NCBI RefSeq assembly: GCF_014635565.1
Contig: NZ_BMDB01000004.1
Coordinates: 1-64,000, forward strand
From: Phocicoccus schoeneichii
Lineage (GTDB): Bacteria; Bacillota; Bacilli; Staphylococcales; Salinicoccaceae
Length of the DNA stretch: 64,000 nt
Reading direction: 5' to 3'
Part shown: positions 1 through 9,373 of the stretch, piece by piece
Position numbering within the stretch: position 1 is the stretch's first letter
Layout: every line of letters starts with the position of its first letter
Made by a program: the position numbers and the translations under genes
Notes under the pieces: model-generated
Database searches by the model: none
Told to the model about the DNA's origin: nothing
Seen by the model: only the letters and a program-made list of their open reading frames with translations

Positions 1-158
1 AGAATTTGAGTTAGCTCAAATTTATCCGTGTTTTATACTGTTCTCTCAGTTACTCCGTAGAGTATTTTTCTTGGAATTAACGTTGACATATTGTCATTCA
101 GTTTTCAATGTTCTTTAATGTTTATTTCGCGCTTGTTTGATGTCTCTCTCGCAAGCAC
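1..158 (-). other. rRNA operon 5' leader (transcribed leftward)
   Basis: Read on the minus strand, this stretch resembles the untranslated leader found upstream of 16S rRNA genes in Bacillales, including the conserved GAACATTGAAAACTGAATGA segment (about 91-112, boxA-like region) and a following TCAACGTTAATTCC. Two strong promoters lie just upstream. The mature 16S gene would begin just beyond the left edge and is not in the window. Confidence 0.75.
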
Positions 159-164
159 TACTCT

Positions 165-193
165 AATATATCATGTCGCTTTCTCAGTGTCAA
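165..193 (-). promoter_or_regulatory. rRNA operon promoter P2
   Basis: On the minus strand there is a perfect -35 TTGACA (188-193) and a -10 TATATT (165-170) with an ideal 17-base spacer. It fires into the rRNA leader. Housekeeping sigma-A type by sequence. Confidence 0.8.
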
Positions 194-277
194 TAACTTT
201 TTAATATTTATTTAAAAAGTTTTGTTTTTATGTACGAATCATTTGCAATTCGTGCGCCGGTCTTAACGACATATTTA

Positions 278-306
278 ATATTACCAAGTTGGTTCAAAAA
301 GGTCAA
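278..306 (-). promoter_or_regulatory. rRNA operon promoter P1
   Basis: A second minus-strand promoter with -35 TTGACC (301-306), a 17-base spacer and -10 TAATAT (278-283) lies about 110 bases upstream of P2. Tandem promoters are typical of rrn operons in Firmicutes. The opposing gene starts at 423. Confidence 0.75.
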
Positions 307-422
307 CACTTTTTTTAAAGAATTTTATTTAATTTTAATGAACTATAAACATTCTTTGTAGAACACTCATATATGATACATTATATTAATATAAAAGTAT
401 ATAATAATCTTGAGGTGAAAAT

Positions 423-815
423 ATGAGATTACCTGGGAACAAGATATTACGTATCAGAGGTTATGCCCTTGCAATGATATTTGTTGGGATGATCATCATG
501 TATCTTGGTATCTTCTTTAGAGAAACAGCATGGCTGATGTTAATCTTCTTAATAATAGGTATTATTCCTATACTACTGAGCTTCGTTATCTACTTCTGGA
601 TCGGGATGATTAGTGCACGAGCAGTCACTGTAGAATGTCCAAATTGTGGAGGTTATACGAAGATTCTTGGAACTGTAGATTACTGTCAGCATTGTAAAGA
701 ACCTTTAACTCTAGATAAAGATCTTGAGGGTGAGATATTCGATAATGATATGAACGTAAAACACAGACGCGAAAAGATTAAACAAGAGCTAGAAAATAAA
801 AAAAGTAACGAGTAG
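423..815 (+). CDS. UPF0295 (YgzB-type) membrane protein with zinc ribbon
   Basis: A 130-residue protein with two predicted membrane helices (about residues 15-35 and 38-62), followed by a cytoplasmic zinc-ribbon-like part with CPNC (about 72-75) and CQHC (about 88-91). Length and layout match UPF0295/YgzB proteins, which sit beside perR in many Bacillales; the function of the family is unknown. The start has a good ribosome site (GAGGTG) eight bases upstream. It converges on perR and shares a terminator with it. Confidence 0.85.
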   Translation: MRLPGNKILRIRGYALAMIFVGMIIMYLGIFFRETAWLMLIFLIIGIIPILLSFVIYFWIGMISARAVTVECPNCGGYTKILGTVDYCQHCKEPLTLDKDLEGEIFDNDMNVKHRREKIKQELENKKSNE

Positions 816-840
816 AAACTACTCGTTACTTTTTATTTTT
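801..840. terminator. bidirectional terminator between UPF0295 gene and perR
   Basis: A perfect 15-bp stem (801-815 with 819-833) and a 3-base loop, A-rich on the left and T-rich on the right, so it can work for both converging genes. It overlaps the last codons of the plus-strand gene. Confidence 0.85.
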
Positions 841-1270
841 GGCAGTTTGGACAACGACCATATAATTCTAGTCTGTGTCCATTGACTTCATAACCTGTTA
901 ATAAGCCAGCGAGATGCTCTACTTCTTCAAGCGCAGGATATTCAAAGTCTGTAATCGTTCCACATTCTGTACATATAATATGATAGTGTGGGTTTGTTCT
1001 GAAATCGAAACGACTCGATGAATCCCCATAAGTCAGTTCTGTAACTAACCCTGTGTCTTTAAATAGTTTTAAATTATTATATACAGTCGCAACACTCATA
1101 TTTTTGTGCTCGTGTGATAGTGCTTTAAAAATATCATCTGCTGTTGGATGTTCTTCAGTCTCAATTAGATATTCGAGAACTGCTTTTCTTTGAGGTGTGA
1201 TTCTTACGCCAGTACCTTTTAACTTGTTGATTGATTCTATGAACGTCTGTTCTTTATCCATCATTTTCAT
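833..1270 (-). CDS. perR: peroxide-responsive repressor PerR (Fur family)
   Basis: 145 residues, standard length for PerR. The N-terminal winged helix holds the family signature around RITPQRKAVLEYL. The metal-binding half shows HYHIICTECG and a C-terminal CPNC, the two CxxC pairs that bind structural zinc in PerR/Fur. PerR senses hydrogen peroxide by metal-catalysed histidine oxidation and represses katA, ahpCF and iron-storage genes in relatives. Genomic position next to UPF0295 and a bcp-type peroxiredoxin supports PerR over Fur or Zur. It has its own promoter at the end of the upstream gene. Confidence 0.9.
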   Translation of the reverse strand: MKMMDKEQTFIESINKLKGTGVRITPQRKAVLEYLIETEEHPTADDIFKALSHEHKNMSVATVYNNLKLFKDTGLVTELTYGDSSSRFDFRTNPHYHIICTECGTITDFEYPALEEVEHLAGLLTGYEVNGHRLELYGRCPNCQK

Positions 1271-1307
1271 AGGCGCAAACCTACTTTCTAATCTTCTACT
1301 ACATATA

Positions 1308-1337
1308 ATTTTACATATAGTTAATAATCTTTGTCAA
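1308..1337 (-). promoter_or_regulatory. putative perR promoter
   Basis: Minus-strand -35 TTGACA (1332-1337), 18-base spacer and -10 TAAAAT (1308-1313), beginning right at the end of the upstream dehydrogenase gene. The spacer is AT-rich with TTATTAAC-like sequence; a PerR box is possible but not a clear match. Confidence 0.5.
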
Positions 1338-1339
1338 TG

Positions 1340-2275
1340 TTAATAGCCTTTTTCAAAAGTAACTACATTAAACATTTCTTCATTATTTTTTAGATTGTGC
1401 AGGTTTTCTTTAAAGATTTTATATGCTCTAGGAATATATTCACTCGTTTTTGAACTTGCATGTGGCGTGATTGTTATATTATCAAATTCGAAGAAAATAG
1501 AATCTTCTTTTAATGGTTCCTCATTAAATACATCTAGTAACATATGACGAATTGTTCTATTTTTTAACACATCAATCATCGTTTCATCTGTCATAATGTC
1601 ACCACGCCCAATGTTTAGAAACACTGATGAATCTTTCATTGCTTCGAACATTGATGTGTCGAGCATTCCCCTAGTCTCTTTTGTGCTTGGTAAAATGTTA
1701 ACAACAATGTCGGCTTCACCGAGTCTATTTTTAAGTTCTATAATAGGAAGAGTTTTTTCAAAATGTTCTATTTCTCTACCTGATGTGTTGAATCCAATGA
1801 CTTTAACATCGAAGGCTGAAAGCAACCTGGCAAGGCGTGTACCGATATTACCTGTACCTAAAATAAACGCAGTTTTTCCGTAAATTTCTTCACTCTTTAA
1901 ATTGCGTTCCCAAATATGTGCTTTTTGATTTTCATAAGCTTGGTTTAAATTCTTATAATACTGCAATATTAAACCAACCGCATACTCTGCCATCTGGATT
2001 TTATGAATACCAGAAGAATTTGTCACAATACATGTGTCATACACTTCTTTTGGTACTTCATCCATACCCGCACTCATGACATGTAGCCATTTAATGCTTG
2101 TAAGTTCTTCAGGATGTTCAAAATCAATCTTTGATCCATATGATATCATAATTTCCGCTTCATTTAAGTCAGCTTTTGTTAATTCAGCAGACTTAACATA
2201 TTTATATGTGAGTCCTTCATTTTTCATATCTTCTATATATTTGTCTGGTAAATTTATAGTTGATAGTACGTGCAT
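1340..2275 (-). CDS. D-isomer-specific 2-hydroxyacid dehydrogenase
   Basis: 311 residues with the family architecture: the NAD-binding Rossmann motif GTGNIG near residue 141, the substrate-binding arginine in NIGRGDIM, the catalytic-relay glutamate in FNEEPL and the catalytic histidine in TPHASS. Such enzymes interconvert 2-oxo and D-2-hydroxy acids with NAD(P)H; the exact substrate cannot be read from sequence. It follows the peroxiredoxin gene with only one base between them, so the two are likely co-transcribed. The same neighbours occur beside perR in staphylococci (from memory). Confidence 0.85.
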   Translation of the reverse strand: MHVLSTINLPDKYIEDMKNEGLTYKYVKSAELTKADLNEAEIMISYGSKIDFEHPEELTSIKWLHVMSAGMDEVPKEVYDTCIVTNSSGIHKIQMAEYAVGLILQYYKNLNQAYENQKAHIWERNLKSEEIYGKTAFILGTGNIGTRLARLLSAFDVKVIGFNTSGREIEHFEKTLPIIELKNRLGEADIVVNILPSTKETRGMLDTSMFEAMKDSSVFLNIGRGDIMTDETMIDVLKNRTIRHMLLDVFNEEPLKEDSIFFEFDNITITPHASSKTSEYIPRAYKIFKENLHNLKNNEEMFNVVTFEKGY

Positions 2276-2276
2276 A

Positions 2277-2723
2277 TTATCCCTCTTTTAGAAATTCTAA
2301 TACTTGTTCAACATGTTTCTTCGGACTTACTTTATCGAATCTTTTTAAGATGTTACTGTCTTTATCTATTACAAATGTCGATCTGATGAGACCAACTGTG
2401 AGTTTACCGAATACATTCTTCTCACCGATAATACCTGCTTCTTTCGCTAGCTTATGGTCTTCATCGACTAATAGATCAAAATTTAAACCTTGTTTTTCAA
2501 TGAATTTCTGATGAGATTCCTTAGAGTCTTTGCTGACTCCATACACTGTCACACCTAAATCGTTGAATGCAGAGATGTTATCTCTTAAATCACAAGCTTG
2601 GGTTGTACACCCAGGTGTATTGTCTTTCGGATAAAAATAGATTACCGTTGTACCAGTTAAGTCATCGTTCGTAACTATTTCACCATTTTGATTCTCTAAA
2701 CTAAACTTTGGAAATTTTTCCAT
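2277..2723 (-). CDS. bcp: Bcp/PrxQ-type thiol peroxiredoxin
   Basis: 148 residues from the chosen start. The peroxidatic cysteine is in the hallmark TPGCTTQACDLRD, with a second cysteine five residues on, as in PrxQ/Bcp enzymes that reduce hydroperoxides using thioredoxin. A longer reading frame exists upstream, but the ATG at 2723 has AAGGAG at the right spacing and gives the usual family length. Position close to perR fits an oxidative-stress role, although no PerR box is obvious. Confidence 0.88.
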   Translation of the reverse strand: MEKFPKFSLENQNGEIVTNDDLTGTTVIYFYPKDNTPGCTTQACDLRDNISAFNDLGVTVYGVSKDSKESHQKFIEKQGLNFDLLVDEDHKLAKEAGIIGEKNVFGKLTVGLIRSTFVIDKDSNILKRFDKVSPKKHVEQVLEFLKEG

Positions 2724-2860
2724 TACACTCCACTCCTTTTTATCTCTCATTATTAAGTGTACCTTATTTTTACGATTTGAAAACACAAAGGGATTCTGAT
2801 TAAAGTAGCGCGCAAATTATGGTAAAATATCATAATAAACATGTGTAAAGGATGGCAATA

Positions 2861-4153
2861 ATGTTTAAACATGAAAACTCTGAAAAATTAAGACAGCGTA
2901 GTGAAAATATCATACTTGGTGGTGTGAATTCACCTTCACGTTCTTATAAAGCAGTTGGTGGCGGTGCACCAGTTGTTATGGATCGTGCGGAAGGGGCTTA
3001 CTTCTATGATGTAGACGGCAATAAATACATCGACTACTTAAGCGCATATGGTCCAATTATCACAGGACATGCACATCCACATATTCATGAAGCAATCGTG
3101 CATCAAAGTGCTCGCGGTATTCTGTACGGAACAACGACTCCACTAGAAATTGAATTTGCTGAAAAAATTCAACACGCAATGCCAAACTTAGAGCGTATCC
3201 GTTTTGTAAACTCAGGTACTGAGGCAGTGATGACAACAATCCGTGTTGCTCGTGCTTATACAAATAGAAATAAAATTATTAAATTTGAAGGGTGCTACCA
3301 TGGACACTCAGATTTAGTACTTGTTGCTGCAGGAAGTGGTCCTTCACAACTAGGTACCCCTGACTCTGCAGGTGTACCACAAGCAGTAGCGAGTGATGTA
3401 ATCACGGTTCCTTTCAACAACCTCGATGACTTAGAAGAAGCTTTCGATCATTTTAAAGATGAAATAGCAGGTGTTCTTGTTGAACCAATCGTTGGTAACT
3501 TTGGAATTGTAGAACCACATGAAGGGTTCTTAGAAGGTGTAAATAAAATTGCACATGAGAACGGTGCACTTGTTATTTATGACGAAGTCATCACTGCATT
3601 TAGATTTATGTATGGTGGTGCACAAGATTTACTCAATGTGAAACCTGACCTCACAGCACTCGGCAAAATTATCGGAGGCGGTACACCAATCGGTGCATAT
3701 GGTGGTAAAAAAGAAATCATGGAGTCAGTAGCTCCTTTAGGCCCAGCATACCAAGCAGGTACGATGGCAGGTAACCCACTTTCTATGGCAGCAGGAATTG
3801 CATGCCTTGAAGTACTTGAACAAGATGGAGTCTATGAGGAAATCGACAAAAAAGGAAAGATGCTCGTAGATGGTATCAATGCTCTCATCAAAAAATACGA
3901 TATTAAAGCAAACATCAACCGTAAGGTTGGTGCATTTTCAATTTACTTTAGTGAAGATAAAGTGACTGAGTACAAAGGTGCGGAGAATACAGACGGAGAA
4001 AGCTTCGCAACATTTTTTAACGGACTAATCAAACGAGGTGTAATGATCGCTCCTTCTAAATATGAAGCATGGTTTATTACAACTGCACATACGTACGAAG
4101 ACATTGAAGAAACACTTAAAATTGTTGAAGACGTCTTTAAAAATGACTTTTAG
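2861..4153 (+). CDS. hemL: glutamate-1-semialdehyde 2,1-aminomutase
   Basis: 430 residues. A PLP-dependent class III aminotransferase-fold enzyme that converts glutamate-1-semialdehyde to 5-aminolevulinate for tetrapyrrole synthesis. Visible: the N-terminal GGVNSPSR signature, RFVNSGTEA for cofactor phosphate binding, and the PLP lysine in ALGKIIGGG near residue 270. This is the second hemL paralogue (gsaB type) seen near perR/bcp in staphylococci; the other hem genes are not here. An in-frame ATG at 2852 overlaps the ribosome site AAAGGA, so the ATG at 2861 is preferred. Confidence 0.9.
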   Translation: MFKHENSEKLRQRSENIILGGVNSPSRSYKAVGGGAPVVMDRAEGAYFYDVDGNKYIDYLSAYGPIITGHAHPHIHEAIVHQSARGILYGTTTPLEIEFAEKIQHAMPNLERIRFVNSGTEAVMTTIRVARAYTNRNKIIKFEGCYHGHSDLVLVAAGSGPSQLGTPDSAGVPQAVASDVITVPFNNLDDLEEAFDHFKDEIAGVLVEPIVGNFGIVEPHEGFLEGVNKIAHENGALVIYDEVITAFRFMYGGAQDLLNVKPDLTALGKIIGGGTPIGAYGGKKEIMESVAPLGPAYQAGTMAGNPLSMAAGIACLEVLEQDGVYEEIDKKGKMLVDGINALIKKYDIKANINRKVGAFSIYFSEDKVTEYKGAENTDGESFATFFNGLIKRGVMIAPSKYEAWFITTAHTYEDIEETLKIVEDVFKNDF

Positions 4154-4164
4154 GAGCTGAGGCT

Positions 4165-5274
4165 ATGAAATTTGGAGCCCGAATATTAAAAACAGGCCTT
4201 GCTGTTGTACTCACGTTCCTAGTTGTCCACGCGCTTGATATTTCACCTGGACTTATCGCAGGAATCGCTGCAGTTAACGCACTGCAGCCAAACGTACACA
4301 AAAGTTTTATGCAAACATGGAATCAGTTTAGAGGTAATATCATCGGTGCCATCTCTGCTATATTGATGGTACTGATGTTTGATAGTAACTTAATTGTTAT
4401 TGGACTTACGATTATTCTTGTATTATCTATCCTTATTTTCTTTAAATTACAGAGCGTTTCTACTCTAGCTGTCGTTACGGTCATCGCGATTATGGATGAA
4501 CCACTTGGCACAGTGATGGAAACTTCTGACTTTATCTATACTGCATTTATTAGATTCTCACTCGTTATGATCGGTGTATTATGTGCACTAGTCATCAACT
4601 TGTTTGTAATCCCTCCGAAATATGAAGATAAAATGTACAACCATTCTGTGAGTATTACTAGCGATATTTTTAAATGGATCAGACTTGAACTCAATGGTGC
4701 AAGTGACGCGATGAGCATACGTAAAGATGTCAAAGAATTAGACAAACGCGTTCAAAAACTTGAAACAATGTACAGTTGGTTTAAAGAAGAACGTCCTTAC
4801 TTTAGAAAAACAACTTATTCAGATCTTAGAAAAAAGATTTTATTTAAGCAAATGATTCTTATGACGAGAAAAGCGTATATTGTTCTTTCAAACTTGAATC
4901 GCCTAGAAAACGATTATAAATACGTTAGTGATGATTTCACAAACAGAATTCGTATTGAAATGGATCAACTCATGGCATACCATGAGCAAGTATTCTTAAA
5001 AATTGCTGGCAAGATTCCACCAGAAACATCTATTTACTACCAAGATTCTACAATGTATTATGATAATACATTAATGGAAAACTTTTTAGATGAATACAGC
5101 ACACTTAGAAATACAGATATCAGGTTAAAATACGAAAACATATTAGAAATCATTTCTTCTATGAATGAATATCAAAAAGCGATTGAACGTGGGGATAGAC
5201 TCGCAAACAGTTACTTTAAATATCATACAAAAGATAAAGCCCTTGACATTCAACAAGAATCATTGGATGAATAA
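4165..5274 (+). CDS. aromatic acid exporter / FUSC family membrane protein
   Basis: 369 residues. The N-terminal half (about 1-155) has five to six hydrophobic segments and the ArAE/FUSC layout; the C-terminal half is a soluble, charged helical domain of the ArAE_1_C kind. The family is linked to export of aromatic acids or similar small anions, but the substrate is unknown. It starts 12 bases after hemL with GGAGCTGAGG upstream, so it is probably co-transcribed with it. Confidence 0.75.
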   Translation: MKFGARILKTGLAVVLTFLVVHALDISPGLIAGIAAVNALQPNVHKSFMQTWNQFRGNIIGAISAILMVLMFDSNLIVIGLTIILVLSILIFFKLQSVSTLAVVTVIAIMDEPLGTVMETSDFIYTAFIRFSLVMIGVLCALVINLFVIPPKYEDKMYNHSVSITSDIFKWIRLELNGASDAMSIRKDVKELDKRVQKLETMYSWFKEERPYFRKTTYSDLRKKILFKQMILMTRKAYIVLSNLNRLENDYKYVSDDFTNRIRIEMDQLMAYHEQVFLKIAGKIPPETSIYYQDSTMYYDNTLMENFLDEYSTLRNTDIRLKYENILEIISSMNEYQKAIERGDRLANSYFKYHTKDKALDIQQESLDE

Positions 5275-5275
5275 A

Positions 5276-5320
5276 AAATACGCCTTGCTTATATAAATTA
5301 TAGGCAAGGCGTATTTCTAT
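5276..5320. terminator. bidirectional terminator
   Basis: A 13-bp stem pairs 5276-5288 with 5304-5316 around an AT-rich loop. It starts just after the exporter stop and ends at the stop of the opposing mpg gene, so it serves both. Confidence 0.8.
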
Positions 5321-5931
5321 TTCCATCCATTATTTTTATCAATTTTACCTTTAAAGCGACTCACATGAGGATTTCCTTTAACAATAAATCGATATAGATA
5401 ATCGACCGCTTCTTCTTTGTTATCTATACCAATTCTCTTTGTTGCTTCAATCTCAATCGGAGTCTTACCTTCGTAAACTTTTAAAAGCTCATTATTAATA
5501 TCCATTCCGTTATGGTCATTTCGATTAATACCAAGTGCTTTCGTAAGTTTACCTGGACCGTCTGTCAGGTTTTTATTTCTACCACGACGATCAATCATTG
5601 TTTCTTGTCCTACATTCGGTTCAACTGCACGAATTAAAATTCCTTCTGGTTTGTCTGTTGTCGTTACAAAATTCATGCAACTATGTCCATGCATCGTATA
5701 GACATAGATATGACCGTACGGCTCAAACATCATTGCATTTTTCTTTGTTATTTTACCCTTATACGTATGTGATGCACGGTCTAAAGTTCCAAGATATGCT
5801 TCTACTTCAGTAATGAACCCGCTTGTGATTATACCGTCAATCACTGTTTCAATCTCTTTACCAAGTAAATTTTGTGCAGCATCTAAAGTATTTCCACCTA
5901 GAAAACTAATATCAATGGTTTGTTTCTCCAT
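5317..5931 (-). CDS. mpg: 3-methyladenine DNA glycosylase (AAG/MPG family)
   Basis: 204 residues, typical for bacterial AAG-type glycosylases that remove 3-methyladenine, hypoxanthine and related damaged bases. The catalytic region TEVEAYLG, the DRASHTYKG motif and MFEPYGHIYVYTMHGHSCMN are all recognisable. It lies four bases downstream of the ABC exporter gene on the same strand and may be read from the same transcript. Confidence 0.88.
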   Translation of the reverse strand: MEKQTIDISFLGGNTLDAAQNLLGKEIETVIDGIITSGFITEVEAYLGTLDRASHTYKGKITKKNAMMFEPYGHIYVYTMHGHSCMNFVTTTDKPEGILIRAVEPNVGQETMIDRRGRNKNLTDGPGKLTKALGINRNDHNGMDINNELLKVYEGKTPIEIEATKRIGIDNKEEAVDYLYRFIVKGNPHVSRFKGKIDKNNGWK

Positions 5932-5935
5932 TTAT

Positions 5936-7672
5936 TTACACATCCTGAATGCTAAATAATCGATGGTACGCACCATTTCTATCAAGTAATTCTTGGTGTG
6001 TACCTGATTCAACAACTTGTCCGTGTTCAATTACAACAATTTTATCTGCATGTGTAATTGTTGAAAGTCTATGTGCAACAATAATTGTTGTACGATCTTT
6101 CGATACTTTTCGAATCGCTTCTTGAATGAATGCTTCACTTTCTAAGTCTAATGCACTCGTCGCTTCATCTAAAATTAAGATTGGCGGGTTTTTCAAGAAT
6201 ACGCGTGCAATCGCAATACGTTGTTTTTGTCCACCAGATAATTTGACTCCGCGTTCTCCGACTTCTGTTTCGTATCCACTTTCAAGATCTAATATAAATT
6301 CTTCAGCGTTTGCATTTCTTGCCGCTTCATACACCTCTTCGTCAGTCGCATCAGGTTTTGCGAGTAAGATGTTATTTTTAATTGTGTCAGAGAATAGTAC
6401 ATTATCTTGCATGACCATTCCTATATTATCTCTCAGAGAATGAAGTGTAATATCGCGAACGTCTTGTCCATCAATTTTTACGCTACCACTTGTCACATCA
6501 TAGAATCTAGGGATTAGTGATACGAGTGACGATTTTCCACCCCCACTCATTCCAACAAAGGCAACTGTTTGTCCGACTTCAATATCTAGATTGATATCAC
6601 TTAAAACATCTTCAGCATATTCATTGTATCTAAAGCTGACATTGTCGAATGAAATTTCACCTTTAACATTCTGTATTTCGTATGCATCTTTCTTATCTTG
6701 TATATCATATTCTACATCAACGAGTTGGAATACCCTATCCATAGATGCGATACTTTGCGTTAGTGTTGTTGAAGATGAAACCAGTCTACGCAGTGGGCCA
6801 TACAGTCGGTCTAAGTATGCAATAAATGCTGCTAATACACCGACTGTTAAGTCACCAGAAATGACTTGCCATGCACCGAATCCAATCACTAATAATGGTC
6901 CGATATCTGTAATTGTGTTTACTACCATGAAACTGTATGCTGTCCACTTAGCATGGTCGGTTGCTTTTGATAAAAAGTTGTCATTCACTTTATCAAATCG
7001 TGCTTGCTCATGATTTTCTACTGCAAACGAACGGATTACGTTGATGCCAGAAATACGTTCATGTAAAAATCCTTGTAGCTCTGCAACTGCTTGTGAGCGT
7101 GAACGCGTCAATGCACGTAGTCTTGAGAAAAAATACCATACACCAAAAATGTAGAATGGGAATATGATAATTGAGACAAGGGATAACTGAACGTTCATTG
7201 TAAACATGATTGATAATGCAATTAATATTGTGGCAAGGTCTAACCAAATGTTCATGAGACCTGTAATAATGAACGTTTTTGTTTGCTCCACATCATTGAT
7301 GACACGGGAGATAATCTCGCCTACTTTATTATTTGCATAATATTTTGCACTTAACTTTTGTAAATGTGCATATAATTGCTGTCTGATATCATAGAGTATC
7401 TTGTTTGATGTCCATTGTGCGAGATATTGCCTTGCGTATTCCACTGGTGGTCTTACAATCGCAAATATTACAAAAAAGAGAATCATAACACTCATCAGTT
7501 TGTGTAGTTTCTCATCATTCGTTAGTGATTGTGCCATGATGACATCATCAATTGTGTATGCCACAAGGAGTGGAATCAGTAAGGGTATACCGAATTTTAA
7601 AATACCTATGATAAGCGTTAAAACAACCTGTAATGTATATGGTTTAACGAACTTTAAATAACGTCTTATCAA
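5936..7672 (-). CDS. multidrug ABC exporter, Sav1866-like
   Basis: 578 residues, the same length as S. aureus Sav1866, and collinear with it from memory. An N-terminal six-helix exporter domain (about 1-320) is followed by an ATPase domain with Walker [10 protein letters not shown], signature LSGGQKQR and Walker [13 protein letters not shown], then the H-loop AHRLST. It would act as a homodimer in the membrane, exporting hydrophobic compounds. No partner half-transporter gene is next to it, which fits a homodimer. Confidence 0.88.
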   Translation of the reverse strand: MIRRYLKFVKPYTLQVVLTLIIGILKFGIPLLIPLLVAYTIDDVIMAQSLTNDEKLHKLMSVMILFFVIFAIVRPPVEYARQYLAQWTSNKILYDIRQQLYAHLQKLSAKYYANNKVGEIISRVINDVEQTKTFIITGLMNIWLDLATILIALSIMFTMNVQLSLVSIIIFPFYIFGVWYFFSRLRALTRSRSQAVAELQGFLHERISGINVIRSFAVENHEQARFDKVNDNFLSKATDHAKWTAYSFMVVNTITDIGPLLVIGFGAWQVISGDLTVGVLAAFIAYLDRLYGPLRRLVSSSTTLTQSIASMDRVFQLVDVEYDIQDKKDAYEIQNVKGEISFDNVSFRYNEYAEDVLSDINLDIEVGQTVAFVGMSGGGKSSLVSLIPRFYDVTSGSVKIDGQDVRDITLHSLRDNIGMVMQDNVLFSDTIKNNILLAKPDATDEEVYEAARNANAEEFILDLESGYETEVGERGVKLSGGQKQRIAIARVFLKNPPILILDEATSALDLESEAFIQEAIRKVSKDRTTIIVAHRLSTITHADKIVVIEHGQVVESGTHQELLDRNGAYHRLFSIQDV

Positions 7673-7684
7673 CTGTTTTCCTCC

Positions 7685-7718
7685 TAAAAAATTAAACCAA
7701 TCCGCTGATTGGTTTAAA
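7685..7718 (-). terminator. terminator after ntdP
   Basis: An 11-bp stem (7692-7702 with 7707-7717) and a 4-base loop, followed on the minus strand by a run of six T. It ends two bases before the ntdP stop codon. Confidence 0.75.
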
Positions 7719-8258
7719 TTACTTCATAAATTTCTTAAATCTCTGATACCAAATTTTCACAAAATCTGTCGCAAAAGGTCCTTTTTCTTGTTCGATCCAT
7801 TCTTGCAAAATATCTACATTCACTTTTAGAACTTCGTCTATATCATTGCTGTATTTCATTCGCTTCTTATGAACAATGTATTCATCCTCATCCAGAAGAT
7901 GATATTTTCCATCAGGAAATACTTTAATATCAAGATCATAGTCGATATACTTGATGCCCTCACCATCGTATACATACGGTGAAGATAAGTTACAATAATA
8001 ATAGATACCATCTTCTCTAAACATGCAGATGACATTGAACCATAACTCTTTATGGAAATAAACAATGGCAGGTTCTCTAGTAACCCAGCATCTCCCGTCA
8101 CTTTCCGTTACTAGTGTGTGATCATTGCCGCCAATGATAATATCTTCAGTCGCTTTAAGAACAACTGTTTCTTTCCAAACTCTATGGATATTACCATCGT
8201 GCTTATAACTTTGGATGCGAACTCTTTGTCCTTCTTTTGGTATGGACTCTTTAAACAT
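7719..8258 (-). CDS. ntdP: nucleoside tri-/diphosphate phosphatase (DUF402, SA1684-like)
   Basis: 179 residues, usual length for the UPF0374/DUF402 group that includes S. aureus SA1684, a metal-dependent phosphatase acting on nucleoside tri- and diphosphates and affecting virulence. The family's central block ([18 protein letters not shown], then [14 protein letters not shown] with its acidic metal-ligand cluster) is intact. It lies between mutY and the Sav1866-like gene, the same neighbourhood as in staphylococci. Confidence 0.82.
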   Translation of the reverse strand: MFKESIPKEGQRVRIQSYKHDGNIHRVWKETVVLKATEDIIIGGNDHTLVTESDGRCWVTREPAIVYFHKELWFNVICMFREDGIYYYCNLSSPYVYDGEGIKYIDYDLDIKVFPDGKYHLLDEDEYIVHKKRMKYSNDIDEVLKVNVDILQEWIEQEKGPFATDFVKIWYQRFKKFMK

Positions 8259-8314
8259 GTTGCCACACCCCTTAATTTTTTACCTACTCATTATAGCATA
8301 GTACATAATGCGAA

Positions 8315-9331
8315 TTAATTCAGATGCTTAAATACTTTTTGCATCGCAACACTCATTGGATAATCCGAGACGTCTTTAATCTTAATAAAATGTTCACTTT
8401 CACTATTTGTATATAGGAGATACACGTTCATGTACCAGACTTGATGTGTAAATACATGTTTCTCTTCTGCGATTGGTTCTTTTAATTGTGAAAGCTTTAA
8501 ATTCAACTCTTCTTCTATTGTACCAATGCTCGTATCAATATCATATTTCGGGAATTTATACATGCCTTTTAGTAGATTCGACTCATTCATGAACATGTAC
8601 ACTTCATTTTTATCATTTAATATTAAGAATATATTATAATATAGTTCTGTTTTCTTTTTAGAACTCTTCTTTTTAGGGTATTGTAATACTGAGTTCGATT
8701 TAAAAGATTCGCAATGACTTTGAACAGGACAAGATAGACATTTTGGTATTCTTGGTGTGCAAATGGTTGCTCCGAGTTCCATGAGGGCTTGATTGAAGTC
8801 GCCTGATTCTAATGGAATAATTGATTCGACATATGATTTAACAGACTTTACTGTCGATTGTTTGCTAATATCACGGTTATCTTCATTTAATCGCGCCATC
8901 ACACGAAGCACATTTCCGTCTACTGCTGCGATTCTATGATTAAATGCAATGGATTGTACTGCCCCACCAATGTACGGTCCTACTCCTTTTAATTCAAAAA
9001 ATTGTTTTGGTTTTTGCGGAACAATAGAATTATATGTATACTGGACTTCTTTGACTGCACTGTGAAGATTACGAATTCTATTGTAATAACCGAGTCCTTC
9101 CCAGTCTTTTAATACTTCTTGTTCATCGGCATTTGCAAGATCATCTAAAGTTGGATATTTATCGATGAACTTGTTAAAATATGGAATCACTGTTTGTACT
9201 TGAGTTTGTTGAAGCATGACTTCTGAGAGCCATATTTTATATGGATCATTTGTTTGTCTCCATGGTAAATCACGCTTATTAATGTGATACCATTCGAGTA
9301 AATTTAATGCAAATTCATTTTTATTTAACAC
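8315..9331 (-). CDS. mutY: A/G-specific adenine glycosylase MutY
   Basis: 338 residues. MutY removes adenine mispaired with 8-oxoguanine. The catalytic glutamate is in LSEVMLQQTQ, the helix-hairpin-helix region is LKGVGPYIGGA and the catalytic aspartate is in AAVDGNVLRV. The 4Fe-4S loop has the exact C-x6-C-x2-C-x5-C pattern (CTPRIPKCLSCPVQSHC). The C-terminal NUDIX-like 8-oxoG recognition domain is present but rather short. Confidence 0.92.
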   Translation of the reverse strand: MLNKNEFALNLLEWYHINKRDLPWRQTNDPYKIWLSEVMLQQTQVQTVIPYFNKFIDKYPTLDDLANADEQEVLKDWEGLGYYNRIRNLHSAVKEVQYTYNSIVPQKPKQFFELKGVGPYIGGAVQSIAFNHRIAAVDGNVLRVMARLNEDNRDISKQSTVKSVKSYVESIIPLESGDFNQALMELGATICTPRIPKCLSCPVQSHCESFKSNSVLQYPKKKSSKKKTELYYNIFLILNDKNEVYMFMNESNLLKGMYKFPKYDIDTSIGTIEEELNLKLSQLKEPIAEEKHVFTHQVWYMNVYLLYTNSESEHFIKIKDVSDYPMSVAMQKVFKHLN

Positions 9332-9373
9332 GTTATCACCGTAAATTTTATTTTATTAAGAAGGGATTTTATT

